DNA from: Isoetes taiwanensis
Taxonomy: Eukaryota; Streptophyta; Lycopodiopsida; Isoetales; Isoetaceae
Length of the DNA stretch: 64,000 nucleotides
Direction: 5' to 3'
NCBI GenBank assembly: GCA_021234155.1
Contig: JAJEKV010000588.1
Span: forward strand, 1-64,000
Below, in pieces: positions 37,742 through 50,605 of this stretch; the first letter of the stretch is position 1; each line of letters starts with the position of its first letter. The notes under the pieces are model-generated. The model saw only the letters and a list, made by a program, of their open reading frames with translations, did no database searches and was not told the DNA's origin. A program made the position numbers and the translations under genes.

Positions 37742-37862
37742 TATCGACTTCGATATACGGCATATATCGAGTTCGATATACGTCGTCCTACATATATCGA
37801 GTTCGATATATAATTATTTGGCGGGTGCGCCGAAAAAAAGGCGGCATCTATCGAGCACGATA
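37742..37862. repeat. Four TATCGA(N2)TCGATA palindromes
   Basis: Perfect or near-perfect 14-bp dyads start at 37742, 37765, 37795 and 37849 (the last reads TATCGAGCACGATA). They lie just upstream of the minus-strand gene at 36.4-37.6 kb. They could be protein-binding sites in its promoter or simply a small satellite. Confidence 0.7.
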
Positions 37863-37934
37863 TACGTTAATTTTAAGTATATAGTCATACAAGAAATTTA
37901 ACACGTCCTACGGTGCATGTTCCAACAGTGCAAA

Positions 37935-38690
37935 TTCCAATTTTAGCATTCCTTTATATTCTTCAACTTTAGCATTCATGAAGATTCCCTTAGATTCTCT
38001 TAGAATTTTCTATTTTGATTGAAGTGCTTACCCATGAGCATTTAAAACCTTCCAAAATAATCTATCTTGGATCTGTGCGACATGTCTAAAACACTTTCTA
38101 TTTTTAGACTGAGGCGCTTACCCTGAGCATCTAGAACATTTTTTTTCCAAGATTTATATTGTATACCTTTATTATGAAACATTTTAGAACATTCTATTGT
38201 GGCTCTTTGCAAAATCTTAAAAAAACTCTAAGATTTCATCGAGATCTTTCTAGATTCCCTTAGATATTATGAAGATTCCCCTAGATTTTAAGAGATTCCT
38301 TTAGACTTGTAAATATCTTCCTACATTCTCTTATAATTTATGAGATTACCTTAGATTCCCTTTAATTCTCCTGGATTCCCTTACATTTTACAAATTTCTA
38401 AAATATTCTAGAACTTTCTGGAACATTCTGAAACTTTCAAAACATCCCAGAACTTTCTGGAAGTATTTCCCTATTTCCTTACGTTCCCAAAGATTCCCTT
38501 ACATTTGGAAGGATTCTCTTAGATTTCCCCTAGATTCTCTTATATTCCAAAACATTTTAGAATTCTAGAACTTTCTAGAACATTCTAGAAGATTTTAGAA
38601 CTTTCTAGGGCCTCCAGAACTTTCTAGAACTTTCTTGAATTATCTAGAATGTTGTATTCTATTTTATCTTAATTAGAACATTACCTTTAA
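37935..38690 (+). repeat. Degenerate AGATTCCC-type minisatellite, copy 3
   Basis: Words such as TTCATGAAGATTCCCTTAG, TTCTAGAACATTCTAGAA and GAGGCGCTTACC match copy 1 at 9.3-10.0 kb in order and orientation. It is followed 40 bp later by a tRNA-like head, as in copy 1. Confidence 0.7.
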
Positions 38691-38725
38691 GTATATTTGA
38701 AATATAAATTATTCATAGAATTAAT

Positions 38726-38795
38726 GCCTGGTCTAGTGGTTAGAATGGGGGGGCTGGGGGGTTAATGATCAGGGTTCGAATCCCTCCAATAACAT
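38726..38795 (+). repeat. tRNA-derived SINE head
   Basis: An A-box-like block (TGGTCTAGTGGTTAGAATG at about 38729) is followed by a B box (GGGTTCGAATCCC at 38772-38784), then CTCC and an A-rich stretch. Spacing fits an RNA polymerase III internal promoter. The acceptor stem cannot pair and there is a run of G in the anticodon region, so this is not a working tRNA gene. A short SINE of the plant tRNA-derived type is the best reading. Confidence 0.65.
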
Positions 38796-38849
38796 AAAAA
38801 AATTTATAAGCCTTTCCTTAAGATTTGTTGAAAATACCAAGGCCCGAGC

Positions 38850-39330
38850 ATGCAATGTGAGCCGTACAATCTTGGACCAAGGATTATGATCAATCTGGAC
38901 CGTAGGATCATGTAGGATATATCTAAAGCAATGTGAGCCGTAGGATCTCGGACCAACGGCCAGGATCAGATCCACCTGGACCGTAGGATCGCTTACATAT
39001 AATCGGTCACAAACTCCCAAGCCATCTGGGCCATAGGATACGTCCCAAAGCCATGTGAGCTACTCAGTACGCCATCAGTTAGATCCCTTGGCTCCTACCT
39101 CCAGGAGGTTTTGGATCTGCGGACTCACCTCTGCCCCCGGGCGCCTACCTGAGGTGCCAGGAATTCATGTATATCTTCCTTATCATAACATATATATGTT
39201 CTTATGTTTGTCCTCCTGAATCCGTCCTACGGCTCACGTTGGGACGTATCCTATGGCCCAGATGGCTTGGGAGTTTGTGACCGATTTCGGATCAACGACC
39301 GGATTCAGGAGGACAAACATAAGAACATAT
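38850..39330. mobile_element. Foldback (MITE-like) element with two nested inverted repeats
   Basis: Forty-five bases at 39003-39047 are the exact reverse complement of 39240-39284. A second pair, 31 bp at 39194-39224 and 39300-39330, is also perfect. Phrases like GACCGTAGGATC are repeated between 38870 and 38995. No ORF is present. The outer arm ends exactly where the Helitron array begins. Confidence 0.65.
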
Positions 39331-42201
39331 CTACTTACTTAAATTGTGTTTGGAGGGGTGTGTCCTCCTTTTTCCGGCCGCCGGTGGACATCGAAATCCG
39401 GCCAAAAAGCGAAATTTTGTGATCAGAAATTTGAAATCCGGCATGTGAAATTTTTAGGGCAAGGGTTGAGTGACATACGTTTTTTTCTCGGCTTTAACGG
39501 ATGGAATAATTTTTTGGGCTGGCTCCCCGCCATAGCCGGGAGTCACTGAAGCAGAGGAATCGCAATAAAGAGGAGTCGCTGAAGCAGATATTTTGAGCGG
39601 CCATTTTGGAATGACTATTCTTCCCTTTGCTTTCTTCTCTGCATCGAAATGGTTCTTGCTTGCAAGGATATCTAAGCGGTGATTTCTTACCGATTATTAG
39701 ACATGTTTTTTTATTAAACACCGTGGAGGCGTATTTTCCCACTATCCTCCATTCCGCTCGAAGAAGGCTCTAACGGATGGGATAGCGGGAAATTTGGATA
39801 GCGAGTTGGACTTCACATTCAACATCGGGTAGGCGATTGGTTTCTTTTAGGGTGGATTTTTGCAGTAAATTTCTTTGCTTCTCTTAACATATGCTCTTTC
39901 TTGAGGCAAAACCGAGAATACATAAGAAACAGGGTTTACAAACGACCCAATCTTTGGTCTGCAGTGGATCTCAAAATTTGCTTTACAGATTATTCCATTT
40001 CTTCTTATTTTATATTTGGCGACTGGGCAAGGAAGTCTCCGCGATTAGTTTCAGCTCCGGTAAGGTATGAGCGGTTGAAACTAAACCCCTAAGTCAAGGT
40101 ACATAATTGTTCTTTGAAAAGAAGATTAAGTAGGAATTATAAAGATGAAGTAGGTGGCGAGGTTTGGGTGTGGCAATCAATGTCACATTGTTCTGAAGTT
40201 ATGGCATATCAAGTTTTTAGGCGATATAGTAGAACATGCATGAAGTATGTGTGTTTGTACAATAAAAGTTTGCACTACATGAACTTTTTACCATCAATGT
40301 GTCACGATATATCGATTTAGCGAATATGAAAATTGCACAAAGATTGTGACTAGGTTCTTTTGTATGTACATTTTCTATTCTTGGAGATGGCGAGGCCAAT
40401 TTTAGGCCGCGGTAGTCTTCAAGGTCCGCATTCTTCATATTATGTTTTGCGACTTGCAATTTGAGCTATGGCACGGATGCCTTGCAACACCGCCTGTTTT
40501 GAGATTTGGTGCTATTAAGTCGTATCCATTTTTGCGGGGTTCATGCATCATATTGAGGTCAAAATCGTGATCCGGGGCCATTTTTTCTGGCGCTTACCCA
40601 ATGCTATATTACGATGTTGTATTATTAGAATCTAATTTTTTGAAAGGTTGCTTTGCCTTGAATTACGGAAAGCATCTACATATTACGATTTGATTAGCTA
40701 CATCTTCGAACTGTCTTGCTTTTCTTCAATACAAAATAGTTACTATTTTCTTACGCTATTGCATTTGTTGCCATTCTATGCCGTCTTATACGATTGTCTT
40801 ATATTTTGTTAACGAGATTTAAAGGCTTAAATTTCTTTGGTAAATGTAAGGTACGTCTGTCTATCGCATCATGTTGGAATATTGATTGATCTTCTACCAT
40901 TTTCAGAAATATAGATGCATCTAAAGGTTCGATACCTCAATATTAGTAAGACATGCCATGGCAAACTTGAAGGGCGGATGTCAGCGGTTTGGCCTTCACG
41001 CACGAAGTGCCACGCCACATGTTCTATCATAGAGGTATATCTCTACATCTATGCATTAATTGTTGAAAGATCTACGGGCCGATTGGATTAGATTGCGCCA
41101 TTCATCGGTTTATTCTTTGCAAAGCCCGACATGTTGTTATTTCATTATTACAATAGTAATTTCATGTTTGGTTTTGCGAGTCAAAGATGCCACACTTGGA
41201 TTTTATATCTTTGTAAGCAAAAGGATTGCTAAGGTACAATCTTTTCCTTTTTTTGGGGGTTAACAGTTGTGGCAAGAAAAGCCCGGGCCGGTAGTGGCAA
41301 GAAAAAGACCTACATGCTTGATTCATACCTTTCAAACAACTTAACATCTGTTTGTGTGCCCGCACATCCTCGACATAGTTTGACAACAAATATGATGCTC
41401 TTCAAGCTTGCTTTCAACAATCGGGCACATCCACGGCCGGGATCAAAATACAATGCTTGGATGCTAGAGATTGTTATCGAGCTATAGAGATTTTTTTGTA
41501 AATTTTTGTGATGAATGTGTTGCAACCTTTATAAGTCGTTGATTGAAGATGTTTGAAGATTGGAGATCATTTGGTGGCCTTAAAATAAAGATGGAGATCA
41601 AGGAAATATCGAAAATATATTATGATTGGTAATTCGAAACACATCAACAGCGCACATCAACAAAGCGATTCTATGACCATGATGCAATGCAAAAATGTAA
41701 TGAGAGGTTATGCAATGCAATACGTAATGAGAATTTATTTATGAGAATTTATTTATGAGAGGTTATTTTGAGAGATATTACCACAACTTCTTTGGCATGA
41801 ACCCCATTAAGAATACAACCCTGTCCCAAGTAAGGTCCATATTAACACACACACCACACACTTATGCAGCATCATGGCAACACAAGTGCATGTAGATTTG
41901 AGATGGACATTGATAAGGATCAATCTTACATTGAAGCCCTATATGAACATTGTCACGTATTTATGAGCAACGACATCGGGCACACATTTTGAGCATTGTT
42001 TTCTCTACTGAAATCCATGAACAAAGATGATACTGTCATTAGGGAATTTCAATAAAAAAAAATAATTACAAAAGCAAATAATGCCCATTCTTTCGAATAT
42101 CAACATGCGTCGTTGTCTAATTTGCATATATAGATGTTAAAAGGGCAAGTAAAGACTATCTCAGGACATTAGCCCGGCAACGCCGGGCACCCATTTACTA
42201 G
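39330..42201 (+). mobile_element. Helitron unit 1 (2.87 kb, different cargo)
   Basis: Begins TCTACTTACTTAAATTGTG directly after an A and shares the 5' 150 bp of the longer units (GGCCGCCGGTGGACATC, GCGAAATTTTGTGATCAG). The 3' end carries the hairpin GCCCGGC-AAC-GCCGGGC (42172-42188), then nine bases, then CTAG (42198-42201). These are hallmarks of a Helitron, which moves by rolling-circle replication and inserts between A and T. The interior differs from later units. One exon-like frame (39905-40092, with YKRPNLWSAVDLKICFTDYS and a GT donor near its end) has a faint F-box-protein look. No Rep or helicase motif is seen, so the unit is probably non-autonomous. Confidence 0.8.
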
Positions 42202-45200
42202 TCTACTTACTTAAAATCTACTTACTTAAAATGTGTCTTGGGGGGTGTGTCCTCTTTTTTCCGGCCGCCGGTGGACATCGGAATCCGGCAAAAAAGCGAA
42301 ATTTTGTGATCAGAAATTTGAAAATCCGGTGGGAGATAATTTTGGGCGTTAATTTTATTAATATCATTTTATTTAACTATATCCGCGGGTTACGCTAAAC
42401 CAGCTAATCATTCGGATCGATTCCCTTCCGACTTTCCATCATTATTCCCGAAGGAATGGCGTTATGTGCGACACCTTTCTCCATTGAGCGAGCTCATCTC
42501 ATCCGGCGACAAGCGGGTGATTCCTTAACCTATAGCGAAATTTTTGGGGCGGAGTTTTTGTTAGGGTTCTTTTTCTGTTTTGAGCCCACCATCCGGTGGT
42601 TTCGATCGGCCTTTGAAATGGTAAGAGGATTGGACAACCCAATATACCTCGAGAAGCGGCAAGCCAATTATCTCGAGGCGCAAAGAAAGATCGATGCCGT
42701 GTACAAGGCGTTCTCTCGCGAATCTTCATTTCCTGTAGGTTTAGGAGTGCATCGCCTAGAGGCAACTTAGAGGCGGCGACGGTAGATTACGAGTTTAGGG
42801 TTATTTCGGTGAGGGTTTTTCGGGCTTCTTACGTTTCTTTATCTACGTTTTTGCGAAGTCAATACTATTTTTGGATGATCCACCGGGCTTACCGGTCATC
42901 CACCTTCCATCATTGTTTGCCGTGGAAAATCTCAGAGCAAGTTGAGCGGTCGCATGAGCATAGCCGGCCAAGGCGATCTTTGAAGCTATTAACCCATTGG
43001 CACAATCTAGAGGAATCATTTGGTGGGCAAATAGAACCCTAACATCCCGAATACTATTTTATTTGTCTTGCATTTCTGTAAAAGCGCAAGATTTTTATTT
43101 GCTTGAAGCCCGGCGGTGTGGACTCCATCAATGGAGTTGGATCATTGTGGCTATACAACGTTTACTAGAAGAGATTATTCCAAAATAGATTGGACGAAAA
43201 GACTTTGAGCGAGATGGAGAAGTTGAAGCATGGGCAGCGACCTGGCGACATTGAGGTGGTATATCCTTGCTATGTTTGAAGGCGGCTCTATTTTATTGGA
43301 GGCACAAAATTTTAAAACACGGGATCTTTCTTTGCATAGAAGAGGAGGTGCATTCTTTTTTCCCAGTTGAAATCAAAATCGATTCTTTGCCTATCTAACA
43401 CTAAGCGATGTAGGGTTTTTTACAGCGTAATTTGAAAAATAAATGGACCAATTTGGCTTCAATCCACCTTTCATCGTTTTTTTTCTTCCAAATGTATGCT
43501 TCGAGATTGTTACCGCCTAGGTTTTTAGCGCCTAGATGGCGGGTTTTACGTTGGTTCTTGCAAGTTTATTGCCTTTGCCTTCTCTTAGTGTGCTTTTATA
43601 GGCACGAAGCGAAGGAACACATTTTCTCTCAAAACCGCAGAGCGTTAAGAAGAAAGCGACTAGGTGCGAGACAAGGTCATTAGTTGATTTTCCTTTTGAA
43701 AACATAAAAGGATAAGCGAAAAACGTGGTAGCGAGGGGTGGGTATTGCTATGTTCTTTCCTTTTTAACAATATGGGTCGTGAGATCTGGACTAAAACAAA
43801 GTTTGTTTGTGTGGCAATACACATTTTGCAATTTGAACATTTTGCTCATTCAAGGGCACCATGATGAGCCCAATATTGTAATACTTTACGGAACACCCAC
43901 TTCAAATGCCTCTTTATCGATAATTAGGGAACAACGTGCATTAGATGTTTTTATACCTAGATGTGCTAGGCATAGAGCAAGAATTTGCAGGGCCTGCCAA
44001 GCTCAAGTTTATATTCTAATCTACTTGCAAATGTTACACGGATCCTCTCCTATTGCGAAAGACAACGTATTGAGCAAGGTGTTTGGTATGCTTCCTTCAT
44101 CTTCCTTTTTCCAAAGAAGAGTCTCCCTTTCTAAACAAACAAGTTGTCTCTTCCATGTGCCAAGAACAAAAGTCGTATATGTTGTCATACAAGCAATGTC
44201 GTCTTTTATATTTTGATTCAATAAAAAGCGTGTTCGATTCTTTGTATCCAATCATCATTCAGAATGAGTTGCGATTTTCGAAATACAGGTTGTATGACAT
44301 ATTACAGCCAAGTTCGAGGAGGAATGCCAAGGATGCCAAGAACGATTATCATCGACGAGCAAAAAGCCTGAGAACTTCTATGTCCGACTCTTTCATTCTT
44401 TCTTTGCCAAGAGCGGTATATAGAAAAAGGGCATACTTTTGAAGGAGCATATTATATGGGCACTTTTAACGTAACATATAATCTTAATTGATGCCGTGGT
44501 TGTGAAGCACGTGATATACGTGTCTATATGGTATTTGCAAAATCATACACCTACATAAACGGCAATATCACGAAACGAAGGAGTTAAAACCTCTTTGAGG
44601 TCTTTTGGTGCAAAGACAGTCCCATATGTCTTCCCTGTTCAAATATGGTAAGAGTCTTAAGCATAACTTTGAGGAAGGAAGCGGAATTTAAGTGAACAGT
44701 TAGCATCGGTAGGAAAAAATACATGAATGAATAGAAGATCAGCGAGCAAAACGCACTAATTTCCAAACTCTTTAACACGTGATGATGATGCAGTACGTTA
44801 ACCGAAGAACCTTTCCTAAATGCACATTGCCATAAGAAGACAAGAGAAAGCAGAAAGGGAGGGTTCATGAAATCAAGTAAACACAATGTTTACCTTCAAG
44901 GGCGGTGTGAACCTCCTAATTATTCGATTCGTTTGCAAAAGAAATCTATTGCAAAAGAAGTTATTTTTATTTTGCTTTAAAATCTTCTACTCTTTGGAAT
45001 TATTAAGTATTTTGCACACGTTCCATTGATTTAAAAGACAAAACTTGCATAACTTTCATGGCACATATTGTATGTCTTAGGCAATAAAAAGAGGATCTTG
45101 AAATTAGATATATGCATGAAGAATGGGCCAAAAAGGTTGCTCACATAGGCATAAAGGTATCACTTAAGACAATTTGGACGAGGAGCACAAAGGGTAATAA

Positions 45201-46403
45201 TCTCTAGCATATAATGAACAAGCATAAGCATTTGAAGATTTTGTCAATGTTGTGACAAGACATACATAAGCACTCCATGTAGTTAGTTAATGCAAGTGCA
45301 TCTATTCCAATTACAAGCATTGGAAAGAAAATACACAATACATGCCCGACAAAACCAAACGCAGGTAATGTTAACCAAAAGGAAAACACACAAGCTCATT
45401 TAGGTCCAAGATTGTCAAGCACATATGTGGCAAATAATTGCAATTAGTTTATTGTCGTCTTTAACATTTTAATACCATTATTATATCATTTAAAAATATT
45501 GAGAGTATGTTTAAGAACATTTTGTGTAACATAAGTTTTCGCCATAGGGAATTCTTTGTAGTGGACAACACACAATGATATGTAGTCATGTTGGAAAGGG
45601 CTAACTTATTTCAAACAATAATGTTCACACAACAAATATTGGCATTTGTGACATGGTCAACAACTTTTTGAATTATACACTATTTAGTCTTAGCGATCAT
45701 ATGTGAGATCTTGAGCACGAGGTTTTGGGTTCACTTCCCATATTTTCACTTTAAGGAGCGGGTACATTAAGCCCCCCATGTTCTTCTTTAACATTGTTTT
45801 CTCTACTAAAATCCATCCTTTAAATGCAAAGTTAATACATTGATGATACTCTTAGTAGAAAACTTCAACCGACAACAAAAACAATTAGAAAAGCACATAA
45901 TGCTTACTCTTGCAAACATGTTTTTAGTGACATTTTTGGATTTACAGTAATTTTTCCACCGTTTCATATAGTTTTGAAAGATTACGGACATTTTGGATAA
46001 TGGCATTTTGATGAGCATGAAGTATACCTAGAGTGATATCTCAATAGAGATAGAGGTAAGATAGAGGTAATGGAGAAACCTTTACATTATGTAACTCAAA
46101 TTGCTTACTGATTTTAACAGGTGTGGTTTTATGATTGTTGATAGAGCACTTTGTGGCGTGATGTCATGTCGATTATTTGGGGAACTCATTGTTGTTTTGG
46201 AAGGAGATTTTTACTTCCTTGAAGTACACTTATATATAGAATCATGTTGGGGTCATTATAAATATGCAAGTGATGAAACATATCCATTCTTGCAAGCATC
46301 AACTTTGTAGTGTTATTGGAAGTTGCACAACTAGGCGTTAAATGCCAAGTAAGAATACAAGCCACGACATTTGGCCCGGCAGCGCTTGGCACCACGTTAC
46401 TAG
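42202..46403 (+). mobile_element. Helitron unit 2 (4.2 kb)
   Basis: Starts immediately after the CTAG of unit 1 and ends CTAG at 46400-46403. The first 15 bases (TCTACTTACTTAAAA) are present twice, at 42202 and 42217. The terminal hairpin at 46374-46390 is degraded (GCCCGGCAGCGCTTGGC). It carries the captured gene (ATG at 42618), but CAG/CTG sites are widely altered and its frames are broken. The last 1.4 kb is almost identical to the other units. Confidence 0.85.
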
Positions 46404-49400
46404 TCTACTTACTTAAAATGTGTCTTGGGGGGTGTGTCCTCTTTTCGGCCGCCGGTGGACATCGAATCAGGCAAAAAGCGAAATTTTGTGATCGAGAATT
46501 TGAAAATCCGGTGGGAGATAATTTTGGCGTTAATTTTATTAATATCATTTTATTTAACTATATCCATGGGTTACGCTTAAACCAGCTAATCATTCGGATC
46601 GATTCCCTTCCCAGCTTTCCATCATTATTCCCCTGGGAATGAGGCGTTATGTGCAGCACCTTTCTCCATTGAGCAGAGCTCATCTCATCCGGCAAAGCGG
46701 GGTGATTCCTTAACCTATAGCGAAATTTTGGGGGGCGGAGTTTTTTTTTGTTAGGGTTCTTTTTCTGGTTTCAGAGCCCACCATCCAGTGGTTTCTGATC
46801 AGCCTTTGAAATGGCAGAGGATTGGACAACCCAATATACCTCAGGAAACGGCAAGCCAATTATCTCGTGAAGCGCCCAAGATCATCGATGCCGGTACAAG
46901 AGGCGTTCTCTCGCGAATCTTCATTTCTGTAGGTTTAGGAGTGCATCGCCTAGAGGCAACTTAGAGCGGGGGCGTGATTACGGGTTTAGGGTTATTTCAG
47001 CTGAGGGTTTTTTCAGGCTTCTTACGTTTCTTTATCTCTGTTTTGCAGAAGTCCAATACTATTTTGCAGATGATCCACCAGGCTTACCAGTCATCCACCT
47101 TCCATCATTGTTTGCCGTGGAAAATCTCGAGAGCAAGTTGAGCGGTCGCATGAGCATAGCCGCCAAGGCGATCTTTGAAGCTATTAACCCATTGGCACAA
47201 TCTAGAGGAATCATTTGGTGGGCAAATAGAACCCTAACATCTGAATACTATTTTATTTGTCTTGCATTTTACAGAAACTGCAAGATTTTTATTTGCTTGA
47301 AGCCGAGCAGTGTGGACTCCATCAATGGAGTTGGATCATTGTGGCTATACAACGTTTACTAGAAGAGATTATTCCAAAAAATAGATTGGACCCGAAAGAC
47401 TTTGAGCGAGATGGAGAAGTTGAAGCATGGGCAGCGATCTGCGGCATTGAGGTGGTATATCCTTGCTATGTTTGAAGGCGCTCTATTTTATTGGAGGCAC
47501 AAAAATTTTAAAACACGGGATCTTTGCATAGAAGAGGAGGTGCATTCTTTTTTCCCAGTTGAAATCAAAATCGATTCTTTGCCTATCTAACACTAACTGA
47601 TGTAGGGTTTTCTGGTGCGAGAATTTGAAAAATAAATGGACCAATTTGGCTTCAATCCACCTTTCATCGCTTTTTTTTTCTTCCAAATGTATGCTTCCGA
47701 GATTGTTACCGCCTAGGTTTTAGCGCCTAGATGGCGGTTTTACGTTGGTTCTTGCAAGTTTATTGCCTTTGCCTTCTCTCTTAACCGTGTGCTTTTATAG
47801 GCACGGCGGAAGGAACACATTTTCTCTCAAAACCGCAGAAGGCGTAAGAAGAAAAGCGGCTAGGTGCGAGACAAGGTCATTAGTTGATTTTCCTTTTTGA
47901 AAACATAAAAAGGATAGAGCGTAAACGTGGTAGCGGGGTGGGTATTGCTATGTTCTTTCCTTTTTTAACAATATGGTGCAGAGATCGGACTAAAACAAAG
48001 TTTGTTTTGTGTGGCAACACATTTTTTGCAATTTGAACATTTTGCTCATTCAAGGGCACCATGATGAGCCCAATATTGTAATACTTTACGGAACACCCAC
48101 TTCAAATGCCTCTTTATCGATAATTAGGGGAACAAGCGTGCATTAGATGTTTTTATACCTAGATGTGCTAGGCATAGAGCAAGAATTTGCGGGCCCCGCC
48201 AAGCTCAAGTTTATATTCTAATCTACTTGCAAATGTTACACGGATCCTCTCTATTATTGCAAAGACAACGTATTGAGCAAGGTGTTTGGTATGCTTCCTT
48301 CATCTTCCTTTTTTTCACAAAGAAGAGTCTCCTTTCTAAACAAACAAGTTGTCTCTTCCATGTGCCAAGAACAAGTTTGTATATGTTGTCATACAAGCAA
48401 GAATCGTCTTTTATATTTTGATTCAATAAAAACGTGTTCGATTCTTTGTATCCAATCATCATTGAGAATGAGTTGCGATTTGAGTATACGGTTGTATGAC
48501 ATATTTCGCCAAGTTCGAGGAGGAATGCCAAGGATGCCAAGAACATTATCATACGAGCAAAAAGCCTGTAACTTCTATGTCCGGCTCTTTCATTCTTTCT
48601 TTGCCAAGAGCGTTATATAGAAAAGGGCATACTTTTGAAGGAGCATATTATATGGGCACTTTTAACGTAACATATAATCTTAATTGATGCCGTGGTTGTG
48701 AAGCTCGTGATATACGTGGTCTATATGGTATTTGCAAAATCATACACCTACATAAACGGCAATATCCGAAGCGAAGGAGTTAAAACTTCTTTGAGGTCTT
48801 TTTTGGTGCAAAGACAGGTCCCATATGTCTTCCCCTGTTCAAATATGGTAAGAGTCTTAAGCATAACTTTGAGGAAGGAAGCGGAATTTAAGTGAAGCAG
48901 TTAGCATCGTGGAAAAAAATACATGAATAGAGAAGATCACCGAGCAAAACGCACTAATTTCCAAACTCTTTAACACGCGTGTGATGATGTCCGGTACGTC
49001 AACCAAGAACCTTTCCCTAAATGCACATTGCCATAAGAAGACAAAGAGAAAAAAAGCGAGAAAGGGAGGGTTCATGAAATCAAGTAAACACAATGTTTAC
49101 CTTCAAGGACGGTGTGAACCTCCTAATTATTCGATTCGTTTGCAAAAGAAATCTATTGCAAAAAGTTATTTTATTTTTGCTTTAAAATCTTCTACTCTTT
49201 GGAGTTGTTCGTATTTTGCACATATTCTATTGAGTTAAACGGCAAAAACTTGCATAACTGTCATGGCACATATTGTACGTCTTAAGCAATAAAAAGAGGA
49301 TCTTGAAATTAGATATATGCATGAAGAATGGGCCAAAGGTTGTTCACATAGGTGTAAAAGTATCACTTAAGACAATTGGATGAGGAGCACAAAGGATAAT

Positions 49401-50605
49401 AATCTCTAGCATATTATTATGAACAAGCATAAGCATTTGAGGTTTTTGTCAATGTTGTGACAAGACATTCATAAGCACTCCATGTAGTTAGTTAATGCAA
49501 GTGCATCTATTCCAATTATAACCATTAGAAATAAAATACACAATACATGCCTGACAAACCAAGCGTGGTAATGTTAACCAAAAGGAAAACACACAAGCTC
49601 ATTTAGGTCCAAGATTGTCAAGCACATATGTGGCAAATAATTGCAATTAGTTTATTGTCGTCTTTAACATTTTAATACCATTATTATATCATTTAAAAAT
49701 ATTGAGAGTATGTTTAAGAACATTTTGTGTAACATAAGTTTTAAGCCATAGGGAATTCTTTGTAGTGGACAACACACAATGATATGTAGTCATGTTGGAA
49801 AGGGCTAACTTATTTCAAACAATAATGTTCACACAACAAATATTGGCATTTGTGACATGGTCAACAACTTTTGAATTATACACTATTTAGTCACGCGATC
49901 ATATGTGAGATCTTGAGCCACAGGTTTTGGATTGCTTCCCATATTTTCACTTTAAGGAGCGGGTACATTCGCCCCCATGTTCTTAATAAAGAACATTGTT
50001 TTCTCTACTAAAATCCATCCTTTAAATGCAAAGTTAATACATTGATGATACTCTTAGTAGAAAACTTCAACCAGCAACAAAAACAATTAGAAAAGCACAT
50101 AATGCTTACTCTTGCAAACATGTTTTTAGCTGACATTTTTGGATTTACAGTAATTTTTCCACTTCGTTCATATAGTTTTGAAAGATTACGGACATTTTGG
50201 ATAATGGCATTTTGATGAGCATGAAGTATACCTAGAGTGATATCTCAATAGAGATAGAGGTAAGATAGAGGTAATGGAGAAACCTTTACATTATGTAACT
50301 CAAATTGCTTACAGATTTTAACAGGTGGTTTTATGATTGTTGATAGAGCACTTTGTGACGTGATGTCATGTGCAGATTATTTGGGGAACTCATTGTTGTT
50401 TTGGAAGGAGATTTTTACTTCCTTGAAGTACACTTATATATAGAATCATGTTGGGGTCATTATAAATATGCAAGTGATGAAACATATCCATTCTTGCAAG
50501 CATCAACCTGTAGTGTTATTGGAAGTTGCACAACTAGACGTTAAATGCCAAGTAAGAATACAAGCCACGACATTAGCCCGGCAACGCCGGGCACACGTTT
50601 ACTAG
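46404..50605 (+). mobile_element. Helitron unit 3 (4,202 bp)
   Basis: Abuts unit 2 with TC directly after CTAG; ends with the intact hairpin at 50576-50592 and CTAG at 50602-50605. The captured gene starts at ATG 46811. A frame unique to this copy (47108-47362, with IFEAINPLAQSRGIIWWANR) is open because of local indels relative to the other units. Confidence 0.85.

Noticed and set aside
38726-38795. Functional tRNA gene
   Set aside because: A and B boxes are present but the acceptor stem does not pair and the anticodon region is a G run; a SINE head fits better.
47108-47362. Unit 3 frame with IIWWANRTLTS as the true reading of the captured gene
   Set aside because: In units 4 and 5 the splice sites join the neighbouring exons in another frame in phase; the unit 3 frame depends on local indels and reads through an intron.
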